Positions 1 through 5,585 of a DNA stretch of 5,585 bases are shown here, piece by piece. Each line of letters begins with the position of its first letter. The stretch's first letter is position 1. Source of the DNA: JALZAQ01 sp038253885 (GTDB taxonomy: Bacteria > Gemmatimonadota > Gemmatimonadetes > Gemmatimonadales > Gemmatimonadaceae); contig JBBSGP010000112.1 in NCBI GenBank assembly GCA_038253885.1, positions 1 to 5,585 of the forward strand, read 5' to 3'. Both the position numbers and the translations under genes were made by a program. The notes beneath the pieces are model-generated. The model did no database searches. It was given only the letters and a program-made list of their open reading frames with translations, and was not told the origin of the DNA.

Positions 1-1071
1 CTCAGCTTCGCCCTCGCGCAGAAGCTGGCCGCGCTCATGCCCGGCGACCTCGACCACATCTTCTTCGCCAACTCCGGCTCGGAGGCGGTGGACTCCGCGC
101 TCAAGATCGCCCTCGCGTACCAGATCGCGCGCGGTGAGCCGAAGCGCACCCGCTTCGTCGGCCGGATGCGCGGCTATCACGGCGTCGGGTTCGGAGGAAT
201 CTCCGTCGGCGGCATCGAGAACAACCGGAAGGCGTACTCGTCCCAGCTCCTGCCGCAGGTGGACCTGCTGCCGCACACGCACGACGTCGCTCGCAACGCC
301 TTCACCCGCGGCCAGCCGCAACACGGCGCGGAGCTGGCCAACGAGCTGGAGCGTGTGGTGGCGGAGCGCGGCGCCGACAGCATCGCGGCGGTGATCGTCG
401 AGCCGATGGCGGGATCCACCGGCGTGCTGATCCCGCCCAAGGGGTATCTCGAGCGCCTGCGCGCGATCTGCGACATGCACGGCATCCTTCTCATCTTCGA
501 TGAGGTGATCACCGGCTTCGGCCGGCTCGGCACCGCGTTCGCCGCCGATTTCTTCGGCGTCATGCCCGACATGATGACGGTGGCCAAGGGGCTCACCAAC
601 GCCGCCGTCCCGATGGGCGCGGTGGCGGTGCGTGGCGCGATCTACGAGACCGTGGTGCCGGCGACCGAACAGGGGGCGGGGATCGAGCTCTTTCACGGCT
701 ACACCTATTCCGGCCACCCGCTCGCCGCCGCCGCCGGACTGGCGACGCTCGACCTCTATCGCGCCGAAGGTCTCTTCGAGCGAGCGGCATCGCTCGCCCC
801 GTACTGGGAGGATGCCGTCCACTCCCTGCGCGGTGCGCCGAACGTCGTGGATCTCCGGAACCTGGGCCTCGTCGCCGGCGTGGAGCTCGAGCCGCGCCAG
901 GGCCGTCCGGGTGCGCGCGGTTTCGACGTCTTCGTCGAATGCTTCCGGCGCGGCGTCCTCGTGAGGGTGACCGGCGACACGATCGCGCTGTCACCGCCGC
1001 TGATCATCGAACGGGCCGAGGTCGACCGGCTGTTCGATGTGCTGGGGGCGGTGATACGCTCAGCGCAATGA
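1..1071 (+). CDS. Omega-amino acid:pyruvate aminotransferase-like, class III PLP-dependent (5'-truncated)
   Basis: A cytoplasmic PLP enzyme that would move the amino group of an omega-amino acid such as beta-alanine to pyruvate or a similar acceptor. The frame is open from base 1, so the N-terminus is outside the window; 356 residues are visible, against about 440-450 for full family members, so roughly 90 are missing. Visible landmarks in order: the SGSEA phosphate-binding loop (about residues 25-29), YHG (60-62), the DEVITGFGR block (167-175) whose Asp (codon 499-501) contacts the PLP pyridine nitrogen, and the Schiff-base lysine in VAKGLTN (codon 586-588). The order and spacing of the segments IGR/RGYHG, PHT, VEPMAGS and HGYTYS match beta-alanine:pyruvate aminotransferases of the Pseudomonas type as I remember them. 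The catalytic core is intact. Exact substrate is inferred; glutamate-1-semialdehyde aminomutase and other class III transaminases are less likely alternatives. The stop overlaps a possible mini-ORF. Confidence 0.9.
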   Translation, partial: LSFALAQKLAALMPGDLDHIFFANSGSEAVDSALKIALAYQIARGEPKRTRFVGRMRGYHGVGFGGISVGGIENNRKAYSSQLLPQVDLLPHTHDVARNAFTRGQPQHGAELANELERVVAERGADSIAAVIVEPMAGSTGVLIPPKGYLERLRAICDMHGILLIFDEVITGFGRLGTAFAADFFGVMPDMMTVAKGLTNAAVPMGAVAVRGAIYETVVPATEQGAGIELFHGYTYSGHPLAAAAGLATLDLYRAEGLFERAASLAPYWEDAVHSLRGAPNVVDLRNLGLVAGVELEPRQGRPGARGFDVFVECFRRGVLVRVTGDTIALSPPLIIERAEVDRLFDVLGAVIRSAQ

Positions 1072-1133
1072 GAGGCCGAAGGGGACGCCGCTGGCGGTTC
1101 CTCTCACCAGCCCCCGATCGTCACATGGAGTGA
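1068..1133 (+). CDS. Possible 21-residue Arg-rich mini-ORF bridging two genes
   Basis: This short frame starts with the ATG of an ATGA overlap on the aminotransferase stop, and its TGA lies inside the GTGA that starts the next gene. It encodes 21 residues with seven arginines, and the first arginine codons include AGA, CGA and AGG, which are uncommon in GC-rich genomes. It could be a coupling or leader peptide, or simply chance. There is no strong ribosome binding site and no recognised family, so the call is tentative. Confidence 0.2.
   Translation: MRGRRGRRWRFLSPAPDRHME
1070..1105 (+). other. Imperfect hairpin at aminotransferase 3' end
   Basis: GAGAGG (1070-1075) is the exact reverse complement of CCTCTC (1100-1105). 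A smaller inner hairpin, CGCC (1086-1089) and GGCG (1093-1096), has a three-base loop. No T-run follows, so it is not a standard intrinsic terminator. It may attenuate or protect RNA between the aminotransferase and the downstream genes, or have no role. Confidence 0.25.
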
Positions 1134-1456
1134 CCCCGCCGCTGCCCGAGCCTCCAACGCGTCCCCGGCCATCGCCCGACGACCACGCCGCTGAACTGTC
1201 CTCGCAGATCGAGGCACGACTCATGCGCGCGCTCGTCGGGGCGAGCTCCACAATGTCCGAGGCGCCTGGACTGAGGGAAGCGGTGTGCGGCTATGTCGGC
1301 GAGCTCAAGGCGCAGGGCGACCCGCCGGAGCGGGTGCTGGTCAAGCTCAAGAGACTGGTGCATGATGCGTTGCCCGCCGGCGATTCTTTGCGCGAGCCGT
1401 CCACCATCCTGGGTGAGGTCGTGACGTGGTGCATCGACGAGTACTACCGAGGCTGA
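1130..1456 (+). CDS. Small helical protein of unknown function upstream of a histidine kinase
   Basis: A 108-residue soluble protein with a GTG start. Residues 1-20 are Pro-rich and probably disordered. From about residue 21 it looks all-helical, with a stretch LKAQGDPPERVLVKLKRLV (about 63-81) and a C-terminal WCIDEYYRG that is rich in aromatic and acidic residues. There is no signal peptide or membrane segment. I do not recognise a named family. An in-frame ATG at 1223 (residue 32) is an alternative start, but helical coding sequence begins upstream of it, so the longer form is preferred; neither has a clear Shine-Dalgarno. The gene ends 18 bases before the kinase ATG, so it is probably co-transcribed and may be an accessory to the kinase; that role is inferred from position only. 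Confidence 0.65.
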   Translation: MTPPLPEPPTRPRPSPDDHAAELSSQIEARLMRALVGASSTMSEAPGLREAVCGYVGELKAQGDPPERVLVKLKRLVHDALPAGDSLREPSTILGEVVTWCIDEYYRG

Positions 1457-1474
1457 TGGTGTGACGCGTTGATC

Positions 1475-3400
1475 ATGCGCCACGAGCCGGAGTCCGGCCC
1501 CCACTCGCGACCGCCGCATCCCCTGCCGGGACTTCTCTCGCCCGGCCGGCGTGCCCTCACCCTCGGGCAGCAGCTCCCGCTGCTCATTGCTGTCCTGCTG
1601 CTCGCCGTGATGATGGCGTATTCCACCGCGGCCGTCCGCGAGCTGCGTCACTCCGCCTTCGAGGCGGCGTCCCAACGGCTGCTCCGCTCCACCCAGCAGT
1701 TGGCCGAGCTATCGGAGACGGCAGCGCGACTGCAGAACGCCAGGCTGCGCGACTTTGCCTCTCGCTCGGCCATTCGGGGCTTTCTGCGCTCCTCCGATTC
1801 CTCCCACGCCCCGGCGGCGCTCGCGATCTTCGAGTCGATCACCAGCGCCACCCAGGGCACACCGGCCGAAGTCGAATTGTGGAATCGGGACGGAAGGCGG
1901 GTGCTCGCAACGGGAGATGTGTTCACTCAACCGGATTCCTCCCTCATCGGCGACCTCCAGTCCCGGCCGTTGCGGGGCGATTCCGCGCTGACCGGTCCCG
2001 TGCGCGTGCATGGAGACAGCATCCTGGTATCGACCGTGGTGCCGGTGCTGGATGGGGGCGAGCAGCTTGGATGGCTCGTGCGGTGGACCCGGCTCGGGAT
2101 TGCCGCGCAGTCGCGCGGCCGGATCGAGCAGCTCATGGGGAACGACGCGACGCTCCTCTTCGGCTATCCGGCGATGAACATCATCACCGACGACGCCGGG
2201 GTTCCGGTTCAGCGCGATCTTCGCGTGACCGACAGCAGCTCGCTGATCCAGTACGACCGTCCCGGCGTGGGCCGCATGCTCACCGCCCGGGCGGCGATAA
2301 GAGGGCAGCCGTGGGTGATCTACTCCGAGCTGCCACGCGAGACGCTCTACGCCCGGACGAACGCCCTCCTCCGCCGCCTCGCACTTGTCGGCCTCGTCGT
2401 CGTGATCGCGGCCGCGCTCCTCGGCTGGCTCATGAGCCGCCGCATCACCGATCCACTGCGTGAGGTGATCACGGCCGCCGAAGCCATGGCGATGGGTGAC
2501 TATTCGCGCCGGGTCGAGATCTCGCGTGGCGATGAGCTGGGCCGGCTCGGAGCCACCTTCAACCTGATGAGCGATCGGGTGCAGGACTCGCAGCAGCGGC
2601 TCCGGTCGGCGATGAGCGATGCCGAGGCCGGCAACCAGGCGAAGAGCCAGTTCCTGGCCATCATGAGCCACGAGATCCGCACGCCACTCAACGGGATTCT
2701 GGGTTACGCCGATCTCCTTCAGCTCGGCATCGGCGGTCCACTCACCGATCAGCAGCTCGACTATCTGCGCCGATTGCACCGGAGTGGCAAGCACCTGCTC
2801 TCCATCATCGACGACGTGCTCGACCTCTCGCGCATCGAGGCCGACCGCCTGCAGGTGCGGATCGAGAGCGCCCGGGTGTTGGACACCGTGCGCACCGCGC
2901 TGGAGATGGTGCAGACGCAGGCCGAGACGCAGAAGGTGTCCGTCCAGAACGGATGCACGCGCGCCGAGGGTGTCGCCTACCTGGGAGATGAGCACCGCGT
3001 GAGACAGATCCTGGTGAACCTCCTGTCGAACGCCGTCAAGTTCACCGACCCGGGCGGAAACGTGAAGGTGAGCTGCGGAAACGCCGAGCGGCCGGACAAA
3101 GGCGTGCGGCTGCTCGGCATGGGCCCATGGACGTTCATCCGGGTGAAGGACAGCGGGATCGGCATCTCGCCGGAGCGCCTCGCCAGCATCTGGGAGCCGT
3201 TCACGCAGGCGTCGATGGGACACACCCGCTCGCACGGCGGCACGGGACTCGGCCTGACCATCAGCCGCCGCCTCGCCCGGCTCATGGAAGGTGAGGTGAG
3301 CGCGCGGAGCGAGCCGGGTGTCGGCTCCGAGTTCGTGCTCTGGCTTCCATCGGCCGAGCGACTGGCGAGAGTATCCGGACCCAAGGCGATCACGGCGTGA
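1475..3400 (+). CDS. Membrane-bound sensor histidine kinase (HAMP-HisKA-HATPase_c)
   Basis: A two-component sensor kinase of 641 residues that should autophosphorylate on His in response to a periplasmic or membrane signal. Residue numbers here count from the TTG at 1469, two codons before the chosen ATG. Domains: membrane segment 1 (about 31-52); periplasmic region of about 250 residues, dCache-like by size and position but not assigned; membrane segment 2 (about 303-322); HAMP (about 321-375); HisKA with MSHEIRTPLNG and phospho-acceptor His401; HATPase_c with N-box NLLSNAVKF (517-525), G1 DSGIGI (561-566), F-box WEPF (575-578) and G2 GGTGLGL (590-596). All catalytic motifs look intact. There is no PAS domain and no receiver, so it is a classical rather than hybrid kinase. 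ATG at 1475 is chosen over TTG at 1469; neither has a strong ribosome binding site. The stop codon overlaps the transporter start, which suggests coupled translation. No response regulator is visible, so its partner is unknown. Confidence 0.93.
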   Translation: MRHEPESGPHSRPPHPLPGLLSPGRRALTLGQQLPLLIAVLLLAVMMAYSTAAVRELRHSAFEAASQRLLRSTQQLAELSETAARLQNARLRDFASRSAIRGFLRSSDSSHAPAALAIFESITSATQGTPAEVELWNRDGRRVLATGDVFTQPDSSLIGDLQSRPLRGDSALTGPVRVHGDSILVSTVVPVLDGGEQLGWLVRWTRLGIAAQSRGRIEQLMGNDATLLFGYPAMNIITDDAGVPVQRDLRVTDSSSLIQYDRPGVGRMLTARAAIRGQPWVIYSELPRETLYARTNALLRRLALVGLVVVIAAALLGWLMSRRITDPLREVITAAEAMAMGDYSRRVEISRGDELGRLGATFNLMSDRVQDSQQRLRSAMSDAEAGNQAKSQFLAIMSHEIRTPLNGILGYADLLQLGIGGPLTDQQLDYLRRLHRSGKHLLSIIDDVLDLSRIEADRLQVRIESARVLDTVRTALEMVQTQAETQKVSVQNGCTRAEGVAYLGDEHRVRQILVNLLSNAVKFTDPGGNVKVSCGNAERPDKGVRLLGMGPWTFIRVKDSGIGISPERLASIWEPFTQASMGHTRSHGGTGLGLTISRRLARLMEGEVSARSEPGVGSEFVLWLPSAERLARVSGPKAITA

Positions 3401-4614
3401 CAGCGGAGGGCCGGCCGCTCCCGGCATCCGCGCGGCGGAAGGCCGGGTGGAGCGTGCTGCTCGGCGCCGCTTTTCTGATGGCGACGTCAGCCATCGGGCC
3501 TGGCTTCCTCACCCAGACCACCGTCTTCACCGAGCGGTTCGGCGCGAGCTTCGGCTTTGCCATCCTCGTGTCGATCCTGTTTGACCTCGGTGCGCAGCTC
3601 AACATCTGGCGGATCATCGCCGTCGCCGATCGCCGCGCGCAGGACATCGCCAATGCGCTGCTGCCCGGGCTCGGCTCGGCGCTGGCGGTGCTCGTTGCCA
3701 TCGGTGGCTTCGCCTTCAACATCGGCAACGTGGCTGGTGCCGGGCTCGGGCTCGAGGCGATGCTGGGGATCCCGGTCAAGACCGGTGCGGCGATCAGCGC
3801 GCTGATCGGCATTGCGATCTTTCTGGTGCGCGAGGCGGGGCGGGCCATGGATCGGTTCGCGCAGGTCATGGGCGTGGTGATGGTGGGGCTCACCGCCTAC
3901 ATCGCCATCGCCTCGCATCCTCCGCTCGCCGAGGCCCTGCTGCGCAGCGTCGCCCCCACCCGCGTGGATTTCCTTCCGATCATCACCCTCGTCGGCGGCA
4001 CCGTCGGCGGCTACATCACCTTCGCCGGCGCGCACCGGCTGCTCGACGCTGGAGTCTCCGGCCGCGCGGCGATACCGCAGGTGACGCGCAGCGCCGGATC
4101 GGCGATCGGTATCGCGTCGGTGATGCGCATCGTTCTCTTTCTCGCTGCCCTCGGCATCGTCTCACACGGCATGAGGCTCGACCCCGCGAATCCTCCCGGC
4201 TCGGTCTTTCGCCTCGCCACCGGGCAGATCGGCTACCGTTTGTTCGGCGTCGTGATGTGGGCGGCCGCGATCACGTCGGTGGTGGGCGCGGCCTACACGT
4301 CGGTGAGCTTCCTCCGCTCTCTGTCGCCGGTGATCGAGGCGAGGTGGAAGGAGGTCATCATCGCGTTCATCGTCGCATCGACGATCGTCTTCCTCCTCGT
4401 CGGCCGCCCGGTGAAGGTCCTGATCCTCGTCGGTGCCATCAACGGATTGATCCTTCCCGTCTCGCTCGGCGTGATGCTCATCGCGGCGCACCGGCGAAAG
4501 ATCGTCGGCGACTACCGGCACCCGCTGGCGCTGACGCTGCTCGGTGCCGCCGTCGTGGTCAGCATGGCGGCGATGGGCGGGTGGGAGATGGTGAAGGGCT
4601 TCTCGAAGCTCTGA
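3397..4614 (+). CDS. NRAMP-superfamily transporter, divergent (YcsG-like)
   Basis: A 405-residue inner-membrane protein with about 11 hydrophobic helices (roughly 18-40, 52-72, 93-118, 128-145, 155-175, 193-215, 240-258, 283-305, 318-336, 340-363, 376-396), consistent with the LeuT-like NRAMP fold. The start MATSAIGPGFLTQ (28-40) resembles the divergent NRAMP relatives typified by Bacillus YcsG, as far as I recall. In helix 1 the canonical DPGN metal site reads GPGF (34-37), and in helix 6 the canonical MPH reads GGY (204-206). The Asp, Asn and Met that coordinate Mn/Fe in true NRAMPs are therefore missing, and Mn/Fe transport should not be assumed although automated annotation would likely say divalent metal transporter. 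The GTG start lies within the kinase stop (GTGA); AAGG at 3383-3386 is a modest ribosome binding site, so coupled translation is likely. Family assignment is fairly sure, substrate is not. Confidence 0.85.
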   Translation: MTAEGRPLPASARRKAGWSVLLGAAFLMATSAIGPGFLTQTTVFTERFGASFGFAILVSILFDLGAQLNIWRIIAVADRRAQDIANALLPGLGSALAVLVAIGGFAFNIGNVAGAGLGLEAMLGIPVKTGAAISALIGIAIFLVREAGRAMDRFAQVMGVVMVGLTAYIAIASHPPLAEALLRSVAPTRVDFLPIITLVGGTVGGYITFAGAHRLLDAGVSGRAAIPQVTRSAGSAIGIASVMRIVLFLAALGIVSHGMRLDPANPPGSVFRLATGQIGYRLFGVVMWAAAITSVVGAAYTSVSFLRSLSPVIEARWKEVIIAFIVASTIVFLLVGRPVKVLILVGAINGLILPVSLGVMLIAAHRRKIVGDYRHPLALTLLGAAVVVSMAAMGGWEMVKGFSKL

Positions 4615-4619
4615 CCGCC

Positions 4620-4643
4620 GCGCCAGCTACTGGCGCACGTTTT
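4620..4643 (+). terminator. Candidate intrinsic terminator after the transporter gene
   Basis: GCGCCA (4620-4625) and TGGCGC (4631-4636) form a perfect 6-bp stem with a 5-base loop, five bases after the transporter stop. TTTT follows at 4640-4643 after a three-base spacer. The stem is GC-rich and well placed, but the T-run is short, so it is a weak or partial terminator candidate. Confidence 0.5.
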
Positions 4644-4747
4644 GGCCGCTCGCGGATGCTCTTGCGCCCCACGATGGCGATGCCACATTCCCAGCCGTGG
4701 TTGCTTCGCCGGGGCTCCTCCCGTCCTCGCGCCACCCATCTCGGAAA

Positions 4748-4755
4748 AGAGGTGA
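4748..4755 (+). promoter_or_regulatory. Ribosome binding site of the DUF4242 gene
   Basis: AGAGGTGA precedes the ATG at 4759 and resembles the anti-Shine-Dalgarno complement AGGAGGTGA; its GAGG core lies six bases before the start. It is the best ribosome binding site in the window and fixes this start, and it suggests independent translation rather than coupling. Confidence 0.75.
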
Positions 4756-4758
4756 GAC

Positions 4759-5022
4759 ATGCCGGTGTTCATGGCTGACCGCAGCCTGCCGGGGATCACC
4801 CCGGCCCAGCTCGCCGACGCTCAGCGCGCGGCGATCGATACCAGCAAGAAGTTCACGGAGAAGGGGAAGCCCGTTGAGTACCTCCGCTCCATGTACGTGC
4901 CGGAGGAGTCACACTGCATGTGCCTGTTCAAGGCGGCGGACGCGGCGACGGTGAAAGAGGTGAACGACGCCGCCGGACTTCCCTACACGCGAATCATCGA
5001 GGCGCAGGACCTGACTCCCTGA
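4759..5022 (+). CDS. DUF4242 (SCO4226-type nickel-binding) small protein
   Basis: A complete 87-residue cytoplasmic protein with no signal peptide or membrane segment. It matches the DUF4242 pattern: a short N-terminal strand (MPVFMADRSLPGIT), a helix (about 15-33), a strand containing YVPEESHCMCLF (46-57), a second helix beginning AADAATVKEVNDAAGLP, and a final strand ending IIEAQDL. The family has a ferredoxin-like fold, and the Streptomyces member SCO4226 was described as a nickel-binding protein. Residues His52, Cys53, Met54 and Cys55 form a compact possible metal-binding cluster. The physiological role of the family is poorly known. The gene follows a possible terminator by 115 bases and has its own strong ribosome binding site, so it is probably a separate unit, converging on the minus-strand phosphatase gene. 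Confidence 0.82.
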   Translation: MPVFMADRSLPGITPAQLADAQRAAIDTSKKFTEKGKPVEYLRSMYVPEESHCMCLFKAADAATVKEVNDAAGLPYTRIIEAQDLTP

Positions 5023-5041
5023 TTTCGCAGTGGGGGGGGAT

Positions 5042-5071
5042 GGCGTGCCGGCATCTCCGCTCCGGCGCGCC
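5042..5071 (+). other. Strong hairpin between convergent genes
   Basis: GGCGTGCCGG (5042-5051) pairs with CCGGCGCGCC (5062-5071) over 10 bp with one T-G wobble and a 10-base loop. It sits in the 64-base gap between the DUF4242 stop and the stop of the minus-strand phosphatase. A run of eight G lies just before it (5032-5039). There is no T-run on either side, so it is not a canonical intrinsic terminator; it may still block transcription or protect 3' ends. On the minus-strand RNA the wobble becomes an A-C mismatch, so it folds better from the plus strand. Confidence 0.45.
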
Positions 5072-5086
5072 GCCCCGGGAGTGTGC

Positions 5087-5585
5087 TCAGAAGCTCCGGC
5101 TCATCCCGATCTCCATCCCTCCGGCCGGCGCCGCACCCACAACCGTGCCGAGCATGAACCTGTCGATCCGGTTGTCCGGGTGGGCGTGGCTGTAGTTGAC
5201 GGCGCGGTAGCCGGCGAACGTCCCCACCAGCGCGCCCGCGAAGATGTCGCTCGCCCAGTGCTGGTTGAGGAACATGCGCGACAGCCCCGGCATGATGGCG
5301 AGACCGTAGGCGACCGGCGCGACGTACCAGGTTGCGCCCGGTCTGCGATGATGCACCTCGGCCACCAGCGCCGACGCGGCGGCGAAGCTGGATGACGTGT
5401 GGATCGAGGGAAAGGCGCGGTACTTGAACTCGCTGAATCCCTTGAAGGAAGCTCTGCACAACTCGAGAATGTGGTAATTGGGGATGGTGTCCAGGATGTG
5501 CGATGGGTAGGTTGAGGCACCATCCTCAATCGACGGGGCGCTGCGATGAGTGATCAGACGACGTTCGCCGGACTCGCGTGGAGCA
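5087..5585 (-). CDS. PAP2-family phosphatase, C-terminal part (5'-truncated)
   Basis: A membrane-associated lipid phosphatase-type protein (phosphatidic acid phosphatase type 2 / undecaprenyl pyrophosphate phosphatase superfamily). The frame is open from the right edge to the TGA at 5087-5089, giving about 165 visible residues; no ATG occurs in it, so the start lies outside. The TTG at 5461 could serve as an internal start but would drop motif 1, so I extend to the edge. Motif 2 reads PSIHT (5396-5410) where PSGHT is usual. Motif 3 is a perfect SRX5HX3D (5246-5281), SRMFLNQHWASD, containing the nucleophile His. Motif 1, usually KX6RP, is only approximated by RLITHRSAP (5534-5560). Hydrophobic stretches follow motif 2 and flank motif 3. 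The C-terminus after motif 3 is Gly/Ala-rich and ends MSRSF. Substrate cannot be told. The changed motifs leave open an altered or decaying enzyme. Confidence 0.8.
   Translation of the reverse strand, partial: APRESGERRLITHRSAPSIEDGASTYPSHILDTIPNYHILELCRASFKGFSEFKYRAFPSIHTSSSFAAASALVAEVHHRRPGATWYVAPVAYGLAIMPGLSRMFLNQHWASDIFAGALVGTFAGYRAVNYSHAHPDNRIDRFMLGTVVGAAPAGGMEIGMSRSF

Noticed and set aside
1709..3427. Long minus-strand open frame (572 codons) opposite the histidine kinase gene
   Set aside because: It mirrors the kinase codons, as is common in GC-rich DNA where antisense frames lack stops. Its translation is rich in Arg, His, Ala and Pro with no recognisable domain, while the plus strand carries a complete kinase with all motifs.
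3487..4035. Minus-strand frame opposite the transporter gene
   Set aside because: It is an antisense shadow of a clear membrane protein; the translation is low-complexity (Asp, Gly, Arg, His, Glu) with no family resemblance.
4662..4689. Promoter-like pair (TTGCGC and CACATT, 16-base spacing) ahead of the DUF4242 gene
   Set aside because: The -10 candidate matches only three of six consensus positions, and the consensus itself is uncertain for this lineage. A promoter is expected in 4644-4747 but I cannot place it.
4983..5459. Other minus-strand frames overlapping the PAP2 gene, considered as a frameshifted N-terminus
   Set aside because: The alternative frames hit stop codons near 5526 and 5550 and do not resemble PAP2, while the PAP2 frame stays open to the window edge with plausible codon use, so no frameshift is needed.
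1..5585. CRISPR arrays, tRNAs, insertion sequences, long direct repeats
   Set aside because: No regularly spaced repeats, cloverleaf-like segments, transposase motifs or terminal inverted repeats were seen on reading both strands; coding sequence fills nearly all of the window.

Overview
This is a GC-rich bacterial chromosome segment with tightly packed genes, strong G/C bias at third codon positions and little intergenic space. Its protein types and style (an omega-amino-acid aminotransferase, an NRAMP-like transporter, a DUF4242 protein and a PAP2 phosphatase of environmental-bacterium type) fit Gemmatimonadota or a similar soil or aquatic GC-rich lineage. That placement is an inference from protein style; there is no rRNA or other phylogenetic marker here. 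I see no mobile elements, CRISPR arrays, tRNAs or rRNAs.

Layout. (1) Positions 1-1071, plus strand: C-terminal four fifths of a class III PLP-dependent aminotransferase of the omega-amino acid:pyruvate type, cut by the left edge. (2) 1068-1133: a possible 21-residue Arg-rich mini-ORF that overlaps the aminotransferase stop (ATGA) and the next start (GTGA). (3) 1130-1456: a 108-residue helical protein of unknown function. (4) 1475-3400: a membrane sensor histidine kinase with two membrane segments, a large periplasmic region, HAMP, HisKA and HATPase_c, and no receiver domain. (5) 3397-4614: an NRAMP-superfamily membrane transporter that starts inside the kinase stop codon (GTGA overlap). (6) 4620-4643: a hairpin followed by TTTT, which may end this operon. 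(7) 4759-5022: a small DUF4242 protein (SCO4226 nickel-binding type) with a good ribosome binding site. (8) 5042-5071: a strong hairpin between convergent genes. (9) 5087-5585, minus strand: C-terminal part of a PAP2-family phosphatase, cut by the right edge.

Genes (1) to (5) could form one transcription unit, because every junction is an overlap or a very short gap. The most informative point is the pairing of a histidine kinase with a transporter by a stop-start overlap, with no response regulator in view. The transporter belongs to the NRAMP fold family but lacks the Asp/Asn of helix 1 and the Met of helix 6 that bind metal in true Mn/Fe NRAMPs. It is probably a divergent subgroup with a different substrate, and the kinase may sense that substrate or the transporter's state. 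I see no complete, clearly novel multi-gene system; the kinase/transporter pair with the unknown small protein is the best candidate for follow-up.
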